From positions 49,703 to 113,702 of the forward strand of contig JAQXRH010000010.1 in NCBI GenBank assembly GCA_029218425.1: DNA of 64,000 bases. The letters run 5' to 3'. This stretch comes from Bacteroidales bacterium (GTDB lineage: Bacteria > Bacteroidota > Bacteroidia > Bacteroidales > Muribaculaceae). This document shows positions 53,403 through 63,068 of the stretch, one piece after another (position 1 is the first letter of the stretch; every line of letters starts with the position of its first letter). A model generated the notes under the pieces. That model did no database searches. It saw nothing but the letters and a program-made list of their open reading frames with translations, and was not told the origin of the DNA. Position numbers and translations under genes: made by a program.

Positions 53403-53786
53403 TTTGTTGACTTTCAGCAAAATAAGTGTTCAAAAAATTGGTCAAGTGACATATTTTTCGTAATTTTAAAGGTGATAATCAATCAGTTACGTTGAAAGAT
53501 GAAGCCACTAGACCAAAGACGTTTGATTGACGCGCATAAGCTCAATCACACCGCAAAAGTAAAAATAAATTAGTACCGCAGGGCAGTATCTTGGAACAAC
53601 TGATGAATTTTGCCGACTCAGGCCCCGATTTCCGTAGAGGCGCCGCTCACCCTGTGCTACATATAGCCCGCGCGGCTTTTGCACCGCGAATGTTTATATT
53701 TATGCATGTTTTATGCAATATTCCGCCAACTTGCATTTTTTATGGGTCGGCGGTAGCTTTTTTAATAAAAATTTTTCATTTTTTCT

Positions 53787-53817
53787 TTTGCAATTTATAA
53801 TCTTTATTCTAATTTTG
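53787..53817 (+). promoter_or_regulatory. trp operon promoter
   Basis: TTTG (53787-53790), 19 bp, TAATTTTG (53810-53817); predicted start near 53824, just ahead of the leader peptide. Confidence 0.8.
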
Positions 53818-53835
53818 CGTTGATAAGTATTAGAT

Positions 53836-53946
53836 ATGCAGAATATATGTATAAATATACAGAATTGGCGTTGGTGGCGCACTTCCCTGCGGCACCACTG
53901 CCATTCTGTATGTTTATATGAAAATCTCGAATTGGACAATAAATAA
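53836..53946 (+). CDS. trpL: trp leader peptide
   Basis: A 36-codon ORF reading MQNICINIQNWRWWRTSLRH and ending in TAA at 53944. Tryptophan codons at 11, 13 and 14 (TGG CGT TGG TGG) sit exactly where a stalled ribosome would cover the first arm of the leader hairpin. It lies between the promoter and the terminator described below and has no other plausible role. Confidence 0.85.
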   Translation: MQNICINIQNWRWWRTSLRHHCHSVCLYENLELDNK

Positions 53947-54008
53947 GAGATACAGCTTGGAAAATGGGATTGCCGCAGGAAGTGAAACTTCCGGCGGCAA
54001 TTTTTTTT
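53866..54008 (+). promoter_or_regulatory. trp transcription attenuator
   Basis: Four segments are readable. Segments 1 and 2: GGTGGCGCA and TGCGGCACC pair (one mismatch) right after the Trp codons. Segments 2 and 3: ACTTCC-C-TGCGGCA (53881-53894) pairs with TGCCGCAGGAAGT (53971-53983), 13 pairs with one bulge: antiterminator. Segments 3 and 4: ATTGCCGCAGGAAGT (53969-53983) pairs with ACTTCCGGCGGCAAT (53987-54001) across GAA and is followed by eight T: terminator. Ribosome stalling at scarce Trp-tRNA frees segment 2 to disarm the terminator. This matches the known Bacteroidetes trp-leader theme. Confidence 0.88.
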
Positions 54009-54147
54009 AATTCGTTCCATCAGCATTTCTCTACTTTGCGACAAACAAACTAATTCTGCGCCAGCAATTCGATTCCGCCTCTCACAAGTCGCTTTTGCAA
54101 CAGCAATTTCAATATTTTGACAATCAAAAATATTACAATATAAAACA

Positions 54148-55353
54148 ATGAGTAAATTTCAACACTTCCTTCCGGTTGACGATGAAGGCTACTACGGCCG
54201 ATTTGGCGGTGCCTACATCCCCGAAATTCTCCATGCCAATGTGGAAAACCTCAAAGAAGCTTTCTATCATTGGGCTGACGATGAGGAGTTTAAGGCCGAA
54301 TTCGATGACCTTATGCGCAACTACGTAGGCCGTCCCTCACCCCTCTACCATGCTCGTCGCCTTTCGGAATACTACAATACCAATATCTACCTCAAACGCG
54401 AGGACCTCAACCATACCGGGGCCCACAAAATCAACAACGCTATCGGTTCGGCGCTGCTGGCACGTCGAATGGGCAAGAAACGTATCATTGCCGAAACCGG
54501 TGCCGGACAGCATGGCGTGGCCACAGCTACCGTCTGCGCCCTGATGGGTATGGAATGTATCGTTTACATGGGCGCTACCGACGTGGCTCGCCAGCGTCCC
54601 AATGTCGAACGCATGAAGATGCTCGGCGCAAAAGTCGTGGCGGTGACTTCAGGTAACAAAACGCTCAAGGACGCCACCCACGAAGCCATACGCGACTGGT
54701 GCTGCAACCCCTCCGACACTTTCTACATCATCGGTTCGACCGTTGGCCCGCACCCCTATCCCGAAATGGTGGCTCGTTTCCAATCTGTCATTTCCGAAGA
54801 GATGCTCCGACAAGTGCCACAGCTCACCGGAAAAGAGTTGCCCGACTATGTCGTAGCTTGCATAGGCGGGGGTAGCAATGCCGCCGGCGCTTTCTACCAT
54901 TTCATCGACCGCCCCGAAGTGCAGCTCGTAGCTGTCGAAGCCGCCGGCCTTGGAGTCGACACCGCCGAAACGGCCGCCTCGATGGCCTGTGGCGCCGAAG
55001 GTATCATCCACGGCTCGCGCACTATGGTGATGCAGGACGCCGACGGTCAGATTATCGAACCATATTCCATCTCTGCCGGATTGGATTACCCCGGCGTCGG
55101 CCCGCTCCACGCCTATCTCCACTCCACCGGCCGTGCCGAAGTGCTTGCCGCTACCGACCGTCAAGCCCTCGATGCCGCCTACCGCCTCACCCGCCTGGAG
55201 GGCATCATCCCCGCGCTGGAGTCGGCTCACGCTCTCGCCGCCCTCGATATCAAGAAGTTCGCCCCCTCCGACGTGGTCGTCGTCAACCTCTCCGGCCGCG
55301 GCGACAAAGACCTCGAAACCTATCTCAAATACAATGAGGCATCCGGGAAGTAG
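54148..55353 (+). CDS. trpB: Tryptophan synthase beta chain
   Basis: PLP enzyme condensing indole and serine. The 401-aa protein opens with [17 protein letters not shown], carries the PLP lysine in [10 protein letters not shown] (K94), and the phosphate-binding [12 protein letters not shown]. First gene of the operon; its partner trpA is the last one, 4.5 kb away, the usual Bacteroidota order. Confidence 0.98.
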   Translation: MSKFQHFLPVDDEGYYGRFGGAYIPEILHANVENLKEAFYHWADDEEFKAEFDDLMRNYVGRPSPLYHARRLSEYYNTNIYLKREDLNHTGAHKINNAIGSALLARRMGKKRIIAETGAGQHGVATATVCALMGMECIVYMGATDVARQRPNVERMKMLGAKVVAVTSGNKTLKDATHEAIRDWCCNPSDTFYIIGSTVGPHPYPEMVARFQSVISEEMLRQVPQLTGKELPDYVVACIGGGSNAAGAFYHFIDRPEVQLVAVEAAGLGVDTAETAASMACGAEGIIHGSRTMVMQDADGQIIEPYSISAGLDYPGVGPLHAYLHSTGRAEVLAATDRQALDAAYRLTRLEGIIPALESAHALAALDIKKFAPSDVVVVNLSGRGDKDLETYLKYNEASGK

Positions 55354-55406
55354 GCATCCGGAAATTTGATATTGGATATTTCTAACGACTTAAATCACAA
55401 CTAAAT

Positions 55407-56804
55407 ATGAAGATAATAACAAAGACTACCACCATACCAGCCGACCTGGAGACGCCAGTGGGTATCTATCTCAAACTGCGTGATTTATACCCGCAGTCGG
55501 CGCTCCTCGAAAGCTCCGACTACCACACGCAGCAAAACTCCGTGTCGCTCGTGGGCGTCGACCCTATCGGCTCTTTCATGCTCCGCGACGACATCATCAC
55601 TGCCACCTACCCCGATGGCTCCGTCGTAAATATCGAAGTGTCGGAGCACTCCGACGTCACCAACGCCTTAGGCACCTATATCAACGCTTTCCACTTCGAC
55701 GGCGACCCAACCCCGGGCAACGGCCTCCTCGGCTACACCGCCTACGATGCCGTCAGATACTTCGACAAAGTTTATATCACCAAGCCTTGCGATGAGTTCG
55801 CCTCTATCCCCGACATCTACTATATTCTATATCGCTTCATCATCAGGGTCAACCATTTCAACAACGAAATGACCATCATCGAAAACCTGCTACCCGGCCA
55901 GGAGAGCCGCACCGACGAGATAAAGGCCATCATCCACAACCACGACATGGCGCAGTACTCCTTCACCCCCGTTGGCGATGTCACTTCTACCATCACCGAC
56001 GACGATTACAAGGCCATGGTGGAGCGGGGCATAGCCCATGCTCGCCGCGGCGACGTCTTCCAGATTGTGCTTTCACGCCGTTTCGCCCAGCAATTCCAAG
56101 GCGACGAATTCAACGTCTACCGCGCTCTGCGTTGCGTCAACCCTTCCCCCTACCTGTTCTTCTTCGACATGGGGGGCTTCAGGGTGTTTGGCTCTTCCCC
56201 CGAAACCCACCTGCGCGTGGAAAAGGGGAAAGCCTACATCGACCCTATCGCCGGCACTTTCCGCCGCACCGGCAACGACGAACGCGACCACGAGCTTGCC
56301 CGCATGCTCCTCGCCGACCCCAAAGAGAATGCCGAACATATAATGCTCGTCGACTTGGCCCGCAACGACTTGGCCCGCTCGGGCGGTAAGGTGGCCATCG
56401 AATTTTTGCGCCAAGTGCAATTCTATTCCCACGTCATACACCTCGTGTCGCGCGTCTCGGCCACGCTGCCCGACGGCGCCGACGTGTTCCGCCTCTTTGC
56501 CGGTACTTTCCCCGCCGGAACGCTCAGCGGTGCGCCTAAGGTAAGGGCCATGCAGCTCATCGACGAAATCGAACCCCACAACCGCAAAATCTATGGCGGA
56601 TGCATCGGCTTCATCGGCTTCGACCATTCGCTCAACCAAGCCATCACCATTCGCAGTTTCGTCAGCATCGGCAACCGCCTCTATTCCCAAGCCGGTGCCG
56701 GCATCGTGGCCCGTTCCAACCCCGAAATGGAGCTGCGCGAAACCAACAACAAATTAGGCGCACTTGTCAAAGCCGTTGACTATGCCACAACCTTCAATGA
56801 ATGA
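55407..56804 (+). CDS. trpE: Anthranilate synthase component I
   Basis: Converts chorismate to anthranilate with TrpG. The 465-aa protein has the N-terminal regulatory domain with the tryptophan-binding LLESSD motif (LLESSDYHTQQN near 34) and the chorismate-binding domain (FQIVLSRRF, PSPYLFFFDMGGFRVFGSSP, DPIAGTFRRTGNDERD, GTLSGAPKVRAMQLI). Presence of LLESS suggests feedback inhibition by tryptophan. Confidence 0.97.
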   Translation: MKIITKTTTIPADLETPVGIYLKLRDLYPQSALLESSDYHTQQNSVSLVGVDPIGSFMLRDDIITATYPDGSVVNIEVSEHSDVTNALGTYINAFHFDGDPTPGNGLLGYTAYDAVRYFDKVYITKPCDEFASIPDIYYILYRFIIRVNHFNNEMTIIENLLPGQESRTDEIKAIIHNHDMAQYSFTPVGDVTSTITDDDYKAMVERGIAHARRGDVFQIVLSRRFAQQFQGDEFNVYRALRCVNPSPYLFFFDMGGFRVFGSSPETHLRVEKGKAYIDPIAGTFRRTGNDERDHELARMLLADPKENAEHIMLVDLARNDLARSGGKVAIEFLRQVQFYSHVIHLVSRVSATLPDGADVFRLFAGTFPAGTLSGAPKVRAMQLIDEIEPHNRKIYGGCIGFIGFDHSLNQAITIRSFVSIGNRLYSQAGAGIVARSNPEMELRETNNKLGALVKAVDYATTFNE

Positions 56805-56811
56805 GACTATT

Positions 56812-57375
56812 ATGAAAATTCTTATCATCGACAACTACGACTCTTTCACCTACAATATCGTTGACGCGCTGCGCAGCCTCGGCGTGGTGCCCGACGTGGT
56901 ACGCAACGACCGCCTCGACCTCGACGCCATTGCCGACTACGATAAAATCATCATATCCCCCGGCCCGGGCATCCCTTCCGAAGCCGGACAGCTGCCGCAA
57001 GTGCTCTCTCGCTATGCTTCAGTTAAGCCTATCCTCGGCATTTGCCTCGGCCACCAGGCGCTCGGCGAATTTTTCGGCGCCACGCTCCTCAACCTCGACG
57101 ATGTGTACCACGGTGTCGCAACACCGATTGAAATCGTCGCCGACGACTACATCTTCGACGGCGTAGACAACGGCGCCGAAGTAGGCCGCTACCACTCATG
57201 GGTGGTCGACAGGGCTTCGCTACCCGACTGCCTCGAGGTTACTGCCATGTCGGCCGACGGAGCTATCATGGCGATGCGCCACCGAAGCCTCGACATACGC
57301 GGCGTGCAGTTCCACCCCGAGTCGATAATGACTGCCGCTGGTCCTCGCATCCTCGCCAACTGGTTAAATCACTAA
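56812..57375 (+). CDS. trpG: Anthranilate synthase component II (glutamine amidotransferase)
   Basis: Supplies ammonia to TrpE. The 187-aa class I amidotransferase shows ILIIDNYDSFTYN, ISPGPGIPSE, nucleophile in GICLGHQ (C78) and the FHPES triad end. The start at 56812 gives the standard N-terminus; an ATG at 56797 overlapping the trpE stop (ATGAATGA) is an alternative that would couple translation. Confidence 0.96.
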   Translation: MKILIIDNYDSFTYNIVDALRSLGVVPDVVRNDRLDLDAIADYDKIIISPGPGIPSEAGQLPQVLSRYASVKPILGICLGHQALGEFFGATLLNLDDVYHGVATPIEIVADDYIFDGVDNGAEVGRYHSWVVDRASLPDCLEVTAMSADGAIMAMRHRSLDIRGVQFHPESIMTAAGPRILANWLNH

Positions 57376-57410
57376 ATCCCAATTGGTTCACTCACTAAAT
57401 CCCAAAAGCA

Positions 57411-58409
57411 ATGAAAGAACTACTATATAAAATGTTTGAGCACAAGAACTTATCGCGCGAAGAAGCTCGCGACGTGATGCTCAATATAGCCGACGGGCGC
57501 TACAACGACGCCCAGCTGTCGGCGTTCATGACCGTGTTTCTCATGCGGTCGATTACCACCGCGGAGCTTACCGGCTTCCGCGACGCTATCCTCGAGCGAA
57601 GGCTCCCCGTCGACTTCGACAATGTCAAGGCCATCGACATCGTTGGCACCGGTGGCGACGGCAAGAACACTTTCAACATATCCACTGCCACCTGTTTCGT
57701 GGTGGCCGGTGCCGGCGAAAAGGTGGTCAAGCATGGCAACTACGGCGCCAGCTCGGTGTCGGGCGCTTCCAATGTGCTTGAACACCACGGCGTTAAGTTC
57801 ACCGCTGACGCCGACCGCCTGCGCCGCTCGCTCGACGAGTCGGGTGTGTGCTACCTTCACGCGCCTTTCTTCTCTCCTGCGTTGAAAAGCGTAGGTCCGG
57901 TGCGCAAGGCTTTGGCTGTCAGGACGTTCTTCAATATGCTCGGCCCGTTGGTCAATCCCATGCGCCCGCGCTACCAGTTGCTCGGTGTCTACAACCTCAA
58001 ACTGATGCGCGTATATGAATATATCGCTCAGAATGAGGGTGTTGCCTGTACCATCGTGCACTCGCTCGACGGCTACGACGAGATCTCGTTGACTTCCCCC
58101 TTCAAGGTGAGCGATGCCGCCGGACAACACCTTTTCCTCCCCTCCGACCTCGGCTTCTCCACCCATCAGCAGTGCGACATCTACGGCGGTGACACTATCG
58201 CCGAAGCCGCCGCCATCTTCGACAATGTGCTTGCCGGGAAAGCCAATGCCGCTCAGCGCGACTGCGTTGTAGCCAATGCCGCTTTCGCTCTTACTACCCT
58301 TAACCCCGGGCTGCCGCTCGACGAGGCCATCGCTCGTGCCAACGAGTCGATTTACTCGGGCAAAGCTCTCGCTGCCTTTAATAAATTTCTTGAAATCAAC
58401 AGCTTATGA
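57411..58409 (+). CDS. trpD: Anthranilate phosphoribosyltransferase
   Basis: Transfers phosphoribose to anthranilate. The 332-aa protein has the signature VGTGGDGKNTFNIST, the KHGNYGASSVSGASNVLE loop and RTFFNMLGPLVNP. Not fused to trpG. It overlaps trpC by 4 bp. Confidence 0.97.
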   Translation: MKELLYKMFEHKNLSREEARDVMLNIADGRYNDAQLSAFMTVFLMRSITTAELTGFRDAILERRLPVDFDNVKAIDIVGTGGDGKNTFNISTATCFVVAGAGEKVVKHGNYGASSVSGASNVLEHHGVKFTADADRLRRSLDESGVCYLHAPFFSPALKSVGPVRKALAVRTFFNMLGPLVNPMRPRYQLLGVYNLKLMRVYEYIAQNEGVACTIVHSLDGYDEISLTSPFKVSDAAGQHLFLPSDLGFSTHQQCDIYGGDTIAEAAAIFDNVLAGKANAAQRDCVVANAAFALTTLNPGLPLDEAIARANESIYSGKALAAFNKFLEINSL

Positions 58410-59191
58410 AAGATATCCTGCAACGCATTGCCGCCACCAAACTCGTAGAGGTCGACGCCGCTCGCAGCGTGCTCCCTCTTGAGGCTTTGCGCGAGATGGC
58501 TGCGCAGGTGGTTGTGCCAACTCGCTCGTTGAGCCGGCAGATTACGGCCCGCGAAATCGGCATCATCGCCGAGTTCAAACGCCGTTCCCCCTCGCGTGGC
58601 GAGATTTCGCCGATGGCTTCCGTGGCCGACGTCGTGGCGGACTATACCGCCAACGGTGCCGCCGCTTGCTCCATCCTCACCGATACCCCCTATTTCGGCG
58701 GCGCTCTCACCGACTTGCAGGTGGCGCGTACGGTCACCGACCTCCCTCTGCTCCGCAAGGAATTTGTGGTCGACGAATATCAAATCTACCAGGCTCGCCT
58801 TGCTGGCGCCGACGCTGTCCTGCTCATTGCCTCGCTTCTCGACGCGCTGACTATCAGCCGTTTTACCGACATTGCCCATAGCCTGGGCCTGGAGGTGCTG
58901 CTCGAATTGCATGGCGAGGAGGAATTGGCCAAGGTCAACCCCGATGCCGACCTCATCGGCGTCAACAACCGCAACCTTCGCGATTTCTCCGTGGCGTTCA
59001 CTGCCTCTATGTCGCTCATCGACAGGCTCCCGGCCTCGGCGGTGAAGATTGCCGAAAGCGGTATCCATTGCCGCGAGGACCTTATAAGTTTGCGCAATGC
59101 CGGTTTCGACGGTTTCCTTATCGGCGAGGCGTTTATGTCAACTCCGTCGCCCGGCGATACGCTGGCGGCTTTCGTAGGCGTAAAGTCATGA
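58406..59191 (+). CDS. trpC: Indole-3-glycerol phosphate synthase
   Basis: A 261-aa TIM barrel closing the indole ring. Catalytic motifs are IAEFKRRSPSRG, LRKEFVVDEYQIYQARLAGA, LIGVNNRNLRDF and IAESGIHCREDL. Separate from trpF, with which it overlaps by 4 bp (ATGA). Confidence 0.97.
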   Translation: MKDILQRIAATKLVEVDAARSVLPLEALREMAAQVVVPTRSLSRQITAREIGIIAEFKRRSPSRGEISPMASVADVVADYTANGAAACSILTDTPYFGGALTDLQVARTVTDLPLLRKEFVVDEYQIYQARLAGADAVLLIASLLDALTISRFTDIAHSLGLEVLLELHGEEELAKVNPDADLIGVNNRNLRDFSVAFTASMSLIDRLPASAVKIAESGIHCREDLISLRNAGFDGFLIGEAFMSTPSPGDTLAAFVGVKS

Positions 59192-59829
59192 TTGTCAAGG
59201 TGTGTGGCATGCGTCAGCCCGACAATATCGACGCCGTTGCCGCCACTGGCATCGACATGATGGGCTTCATCTTCTACCGCAAGTCGCCCCGTTTCGTCGG
59301 TCAGCTCGACATCCGCTCTATTAATGCGCTTAAGGCCAAGGGTATAGACCCCGTGGCGCTATTCGTCGACGAGGATATCGACGTGGTGGTGGCCACTCTG
59401 CAGCGCTACGGCTTCACCTCCGTGCAGCTGCATGGCTCGGAAGGCGTTGACTACTGCGACAGGCTCCGCGCCCATGGCTATAAGGTGCTGAAAGCCATCA
59501 GTATATCTGACGAAGGCGATGTGGCGCGTGCCGCTCTTTACGATGGCCATGCCGACTTGCTCGTGGTCGACACCAAATGCAACGGCAAGGGCGGTTCGGG
59601 TATGAAATTCGACTGGCTCCTGCTCGAAAATGCCACGTTTGCCACCCCCTTTCTGCTCAGCGGGGGTATCGCGGCCACCGATGCTGAGGCCGTGGCTGCC
59701 CTCTACCGCTCATCGGCACCGCGAATGGCCGGCGTGGATATCAACTCGCGTTTCGAGACCGCTCCCGCCTTGAAGTCGCCGGCGATTATCTCGCAGTTCC
59801 TCAGCCAATTATCTCAACTTATTAAGTAA
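59188..59829 (+). CDS. trpF: Phosphoribosylanthranilate isomerase
   Basis: A 213-aa TIM barrel for the Amadori rearrangement. Motifs are KVCGMRQPDNI (catalytic Cys), MGFIFYRKSPRFV, VQLHGSEGVDYC, VVDTKCNGKGGSGMKFDW (catalytic Asp) and LLSGGIAATDAEA. The open frame extends upstream inside trpC; the ATG at 59188 is the family start. Confidence 0.96.
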   Translation: MIVKVCGMRQPDNIDAVAATGIDMMGFIFYRKSPRFVGQLDIRSINALKAKGIDPVALFVDEDIDVVVATLQRYGFTSVQLHGSEGVDYCDRLRAHGYKVLKAISISDEGDVARAALYDGHADLLVVDTKCNGKGGSGMKFDWLLLENATFATPFLLSGGIAATDAEAVAALYRSSAPRMAGVDINSRFETAPALKSPAIISQFLSQLSQLIK

Positions 59830-59850
59830 CTATTTATTCTTCAGCATATT

Positions 59851-60630
59851 ATGAACAGACTACAATCCCTTTTCGAGCGTAAGCCGCAGAACTTACTCTC
59901 CATATATTTCACCGCTGGGTATCCCACATTAGACTCCGTGGGCGAAATCATTACCACGCTGGTGGCCAACGGAATAGACATGATAGAAGTGGGCGTGCCT
60001 TTCTCCGACCCTATGGCCGACGGACCCGTCATTCAGGAAAGCTCTACCGTAGCCTTGCGCAACGGCATGACGCTCCGCCGTTTGCTCGCCGACGTCAAGG
60101 CTGTCAGGGCGCAAGTGCCCGACACCCCGTTGGTGCTGATGGGCTACGTCAACCCCATGATGCGCATGGGCATCCGCAACCTCTTTGAAGCGGCCGCCGA
60201 TGCCGGTATCGACGCCATCATTGTCCCCGACCTCCCCTTCGACATCTACCTGAGCGAGTTCCGCGACCTATGCCGCGAGTTCGACATCCCCATGATAATG
60301 CTTATCACGCCCGAGACCTCGGAAGAACGTATCCACCTCATCGACGAGCATTGCGACGGCTTCATCTACATGGTATCGTCGGCCGCCACCACCGGCACCC
60401 GCGACAGCTTCGGCCTCGCCCAGCTCGACTATTTCCGACGCATCAACGCCATGAAACTCAACCACAAACGGTTGATAGGCTTCGGCATCTCCAACGCCCG
60501 CACGCTCACCGATGCCCAAGCCAATGCCTCTGGTGCCATCATCGGTTCGAAATTCATCAAATCGCTCGCCGCCAACCCCACCGACATCCCCGCCGCCGTC
60601 AAATCCCTCCTCCACGCCCTCTCGGAATAA
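59851..60630 (+). CDS. trpA: Tryptophan synthase alpha chain
   Basis: Splits indole-3-glycerol phosphate to indole, channelled to TrpB. The 259-aa TIM barrel has YFTAGYPTLDSV, the catalytic region MIEVGVPFSDPMADGPVIQ, DLPFDIYL and LIGFGISNARTLTDAQ. Last gene of the operon, followed by hairpins at 60676-60767. Confidence 0.97.
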   Translation: MNRLQSLFERKPQNLLSIYFTAGYPTLDSVGEIITTLVANGIDMIEVGVPFSDPMADGPVIQESSTVALRNGMTLRRLLADVKAVRAQVPDTPLVLMGYVNPMMRMGIRNLFEAAADAGIDAIIVPDLPFDIYLSEFRDLCREFDIPMIMLITPETSEERIHLIDEHCDGFIYMVSSAATTGTRDSFGLAQLDYFRRINAMKLNHKRLIGFGISNARTLTDAQANASGAIIGSKFIKSLAANPTDIPAAVKSLLHALSE

Positions 60631-60675
60631 CACCCTAACGGCATAATCCCCCACGTAATACCCCAAGGGCATAAT

Positions 60676-60767
60676 CCCCCGGGCTTCAGCCTGGGGGTGA
60701 CCCACGGTCGCAACGATGCCGTGGGTCGTCGGCCAATCACCCAACATAGGCGGTAAAACCGCGGCCT
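60676..60767. repeat. Three consecutive hairpins after trpA
   Basis: Hairpins CCCCCGGGCT-TC-AGCCTGGGGG (60676-60697), GACCCACGG/CCGTGGGTC (60699-60727) and GCGGT-AAA-ACCGC (60750-60762). None has a good T-run. The third shares CGGTAAAACCG with 26834. They probably combine terminator function with REP-like repeat sequence. Confidence 0.6.
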
Positions 60768-60774
60768 AATTACA

Positions 60775-61013
60775 TAATGAATTTTGTTGGTGACAGAAAG
60801 AAGCCGACGGATGTGAATTGTGTACGAACTCGTACACTTTTTCAAAATCGGGGAATAAAAGATAGAATTTGCGGTAGTGCTGTAGATTACATATCCCGTT
60901 TCATCTTTCAATCCATAGATTGATATTTTGAAGGTGTAAACTTCGACTACATCGGTTTCGTCAAAACCGAGAGGGTTTGACAGAGCAAGGACGTCTGTAA
61001 GTTCATCGAACAT
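60775..61013 (-). pseudogene. Possible truncated small gene
   Basis: From an ATG at 61013 the minus strand reads MFDELTDVLALSNPLGFDET and FKISIYGLKDETGYVIYST, protein-like for ~75 codons, then runs without a stop into the hairpin repeats and beyond (to 60429). The C-terminus looks replaced by repeat sequence. No family recognised. It could also be an intact start of an unknown short protein that lost its stop. Confidence 0.35.
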
Positions 61014-61054
61014 ACGCGCCCCGGTGTTGAATTGCGCTATTTTATGTAAATTTG

Positions 61055-61972
61055 TTAAAGATACTTTTTTATTACATTCTTAATCAAAATAGCATTTTCG
61101 CAATACCAATTAAAAACCTCTTGCCACGAATCTTCATTGTCAAAATCCAAAAACTTAGTGAGATAGAAACGAGCTGCTTTATTGGCTTCTTTCCAAACAA
61201 CAGAGCCTTCGAGCTTTGCTTCAATAGCTTCTTTATCGCTTGTAAGCGTGTGGTAGAAATCTTTATTATCACCAATATATATACCGATAGTGGCTTCTCT
61301 TTTTTGCCGTTTTGCTTCAAGGCAGATGTGACAAACGCCTGTGCCGAGTGCAATATCATACCAGTTTTGAGCTTGAGCAGTCCTTAGATTGAATGAATCA
61401 GCAAATTTTTGATGTTTGCTGGCATACTCGTTGAATGCTTGCCAATATTTTAGTTGTAAAGAGGCTACAGGCGTAAGTTCAGTAGTTTGTTTTACTGTTT
61501 TTCCCCAATCATTAGGCCTCTCCACAATATTGAATTTTGGAGCAGGATTTGAATCTCCGATTTTCCAAAGTTCAATTTCAAGAAGGTAAAAACCGATTTC
61601 TTTATCCGTATGAGCATTTAACCATTCAATGGCTTGTCTATGTTCATCACGAGCCTTTTTTACAATCCAAATAATAATCGATGCATCTTTACCGGATGCG
61701 TAAGTTATTAGTTTGCCAAGGTGGTCGTGATTTGTGTCCTCAAGCTGATTTTCGATAATGATTTTGCGGTCTGTACTTTCTTCTTTAGCAAAAATATCAA
61801 GAGAGAAACTACCAACAGGCGACTCTCTTTCTTCAAGAACTATATCAATACCAATTGTTTCACTAAGAAGAGCTAAGTTGTCTTCCTTTGCGAGCCATGG
61901 GGTGAAATCTTTAGCCTCATTAGGCCATATTTCACGGAGGTCTTTTATCTGTTTGAGCTTGTCAAGTTTCAT
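61055..61972 (-). CDS. DUF4268 protein with PD-(D/E)XK-like N-terminus
   Basis: A 305-aa protein. The N-terminal half resembles an endonuclease-like fold: PVGSFSLDIFAKEE followed by RKIIIENQLEDTNHDHLGKL, the D...E-x-Q pattern of restriction-like nucleases. The C-terminal half is the DUF4268 domain (QLKYWQAFNEYASKH, GIYIGDNKDFYHTL, DFDNEDSWQEVFNWYCENA). It starts 1 bp after the HpaII-family gene, so they form an operon. DUF4268 proteins often sit in defence islands; its exact role is not known. AT-rich codons unlike the trp genes. Confidence 0.85.
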   Translation of the reverse strand: MKLDKLKQIKDLREIWPNEAKDFTPWLAKEDNLALLSETIGIDIVLEERESPVGSFSLDIFAKEESTDRKIIIENQLEDTNHDHLGKLITYASGKDASIIIWIVKKARDEHRQAIEWLNAHTDKEIGFYLLEIELWKIGDSNPAPKFNIVERPNDWGKTVKQTTELTPVASLQLKYWQAFNEYASKHQKFADSFNLRTAQAQNWYDIALGTGVCHICLEAKRQKREATIGIYIGDNKDFYHTLTSDKEAIEAKLEGSVVWKEANKAARFYLTKFLDFDNEDSWQEVFNWYCENAILIKNVIKKYL

Positions 61973-61973
61973 A

Positions 61974-63068
61974 TTATTTACTATTTCTTAGCTTACGTTT
62001 GTTTGAAATTGCTTTAAATCTTACTTGAAGATTTATTTTCAAGTAATACTTACCATTTTCCTGATACAGCCAGCCAAATAGAAATGGCTTCTTAGGTTTG
62101 CCTGTTTTGGGATCAAGCCTAATATGTCCCGGGTTATCTTCGTCCTCTCCGGTTGAAGGCTGCTCTATACGAGTGGCGTTGAGCAAATATTGGTGGAAGC
62201 GATTAAGCTCATGAATGTGGTAGCAAACTATGTCGCCATCTTTCTTAACCACGATTTGTCCTCCATCGGCATCATAGAAACCACTCCATGGCTTTTCGGG
62301 AGTCATTCCCATTGCTGCATCTTGCAAGAAGCGAGCAATCTTCACTTCGTAAACCGGGCTATTCTCGGCTATGCGATAGCCTAAAGGATTTTGAGCGTTT
62401 AATTCTTCGATTATCTGGGCCCACGATGATATACTTTTTGAATACTTTAGCAATAAGGCATTTGCAAGAATTATAGGCAAAGCGCCGTCTATCGTCCGAA
62501 GATTTTGCGTAAGGCAGTCCGATTGAATTCTGTCAAAAGAGATAGTCCCGCCAAGTTCTTCAATCTTTGCTAATCGTGCTGAAATCTTACTCGGCAAGTC
62601 ATCGTATGTTTCAGCATTAAATATATCACAATCCACATTTACACCTTCCGGGAACTCAACTTTATAAATGAAATTGGTTGCACCGCTCGCATTAAGCAAC
62701 GTGGATGTGCTATTGATATGATTTCCAGTTAAATCCAACCAGAATATCTTTATAAAGCTGTTGAATTTGCTCGTATCTTTCACATTGTTGCGAAACAAAT
62801 TATCTATAAAGGCAGTTGTGGCTGAAGTCTTATCTTCAGAATTGGAATACATCTTTAACAGGGCGGCAGCCTCATCCAAAAAGTGCTCGGCAGGAGTGCA
62901 CAAGAGCACTTCGCCATCTAATGAGGTAATCATTACTCCAACGCTCTGTAAATCTTCATGGTAGATATGCTTTCTATCATATGCAATCACATAGCAAGGG
63001 TAAAAAATATCGCTAATTTTTGCGATATTTTTTCCGTCGGTCAAAATCTTCTTGAAATATTCATTCAT
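61974..63068 (-). CDS. HpaII-family type II restriction endonuclease
   Basis: A 364-aa protein resembling HpaII-type enzymes (HpaII itself is 358 aa and cuts CCGG): TSTLLNASGATNFIYKVEFP, KIEELGGTISFDRIQSD, QNLRTIDGALPIILANALLL, NPLGYR, AMGMTPEKPWSGFYDADGGQ and DGDIVCYHIHELNRFHQYLL, ending LKINLQVRFK. No frameshift is seen. No cognate methyltransferase lies within the window. It overlaps the upstream HNH gene by 4 bp. Family call is from memory of conserved blocks; target site unproven. Confidence 0.7.
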   Translation of the reverse strand: MNEYFKKILTDGKNIAKISDIFYPCYVIAYDRKHIYHEDLQSVGVMITSLDGEVLLCTPAEHFLDEAAALLKMYSNSEDKTSATTAFIDNLFRNNVKDTSKFNSFIKIFWLDLTGNHINSTSTLLNASGATNFIYKVEFPEGVNVDCDIFNAETYDDLPSKISARLAKIEELGGTISFDRIQSDCLTQNLRTIDGALPIILANALLLKYSKSISSWAQIIEELNAQNPLGYRIAENSPVYEVKIARFLQDAAMGMTPEKPWSGFYDADGGQIVVKKDGDIVCYHIHELNRFHQYLLNATRIEQPSTGEDEDNPGHIRLDPKTGKPKKPFLFGWLYQENGKYYLKINLQVRFKAISNKRKLRNSK

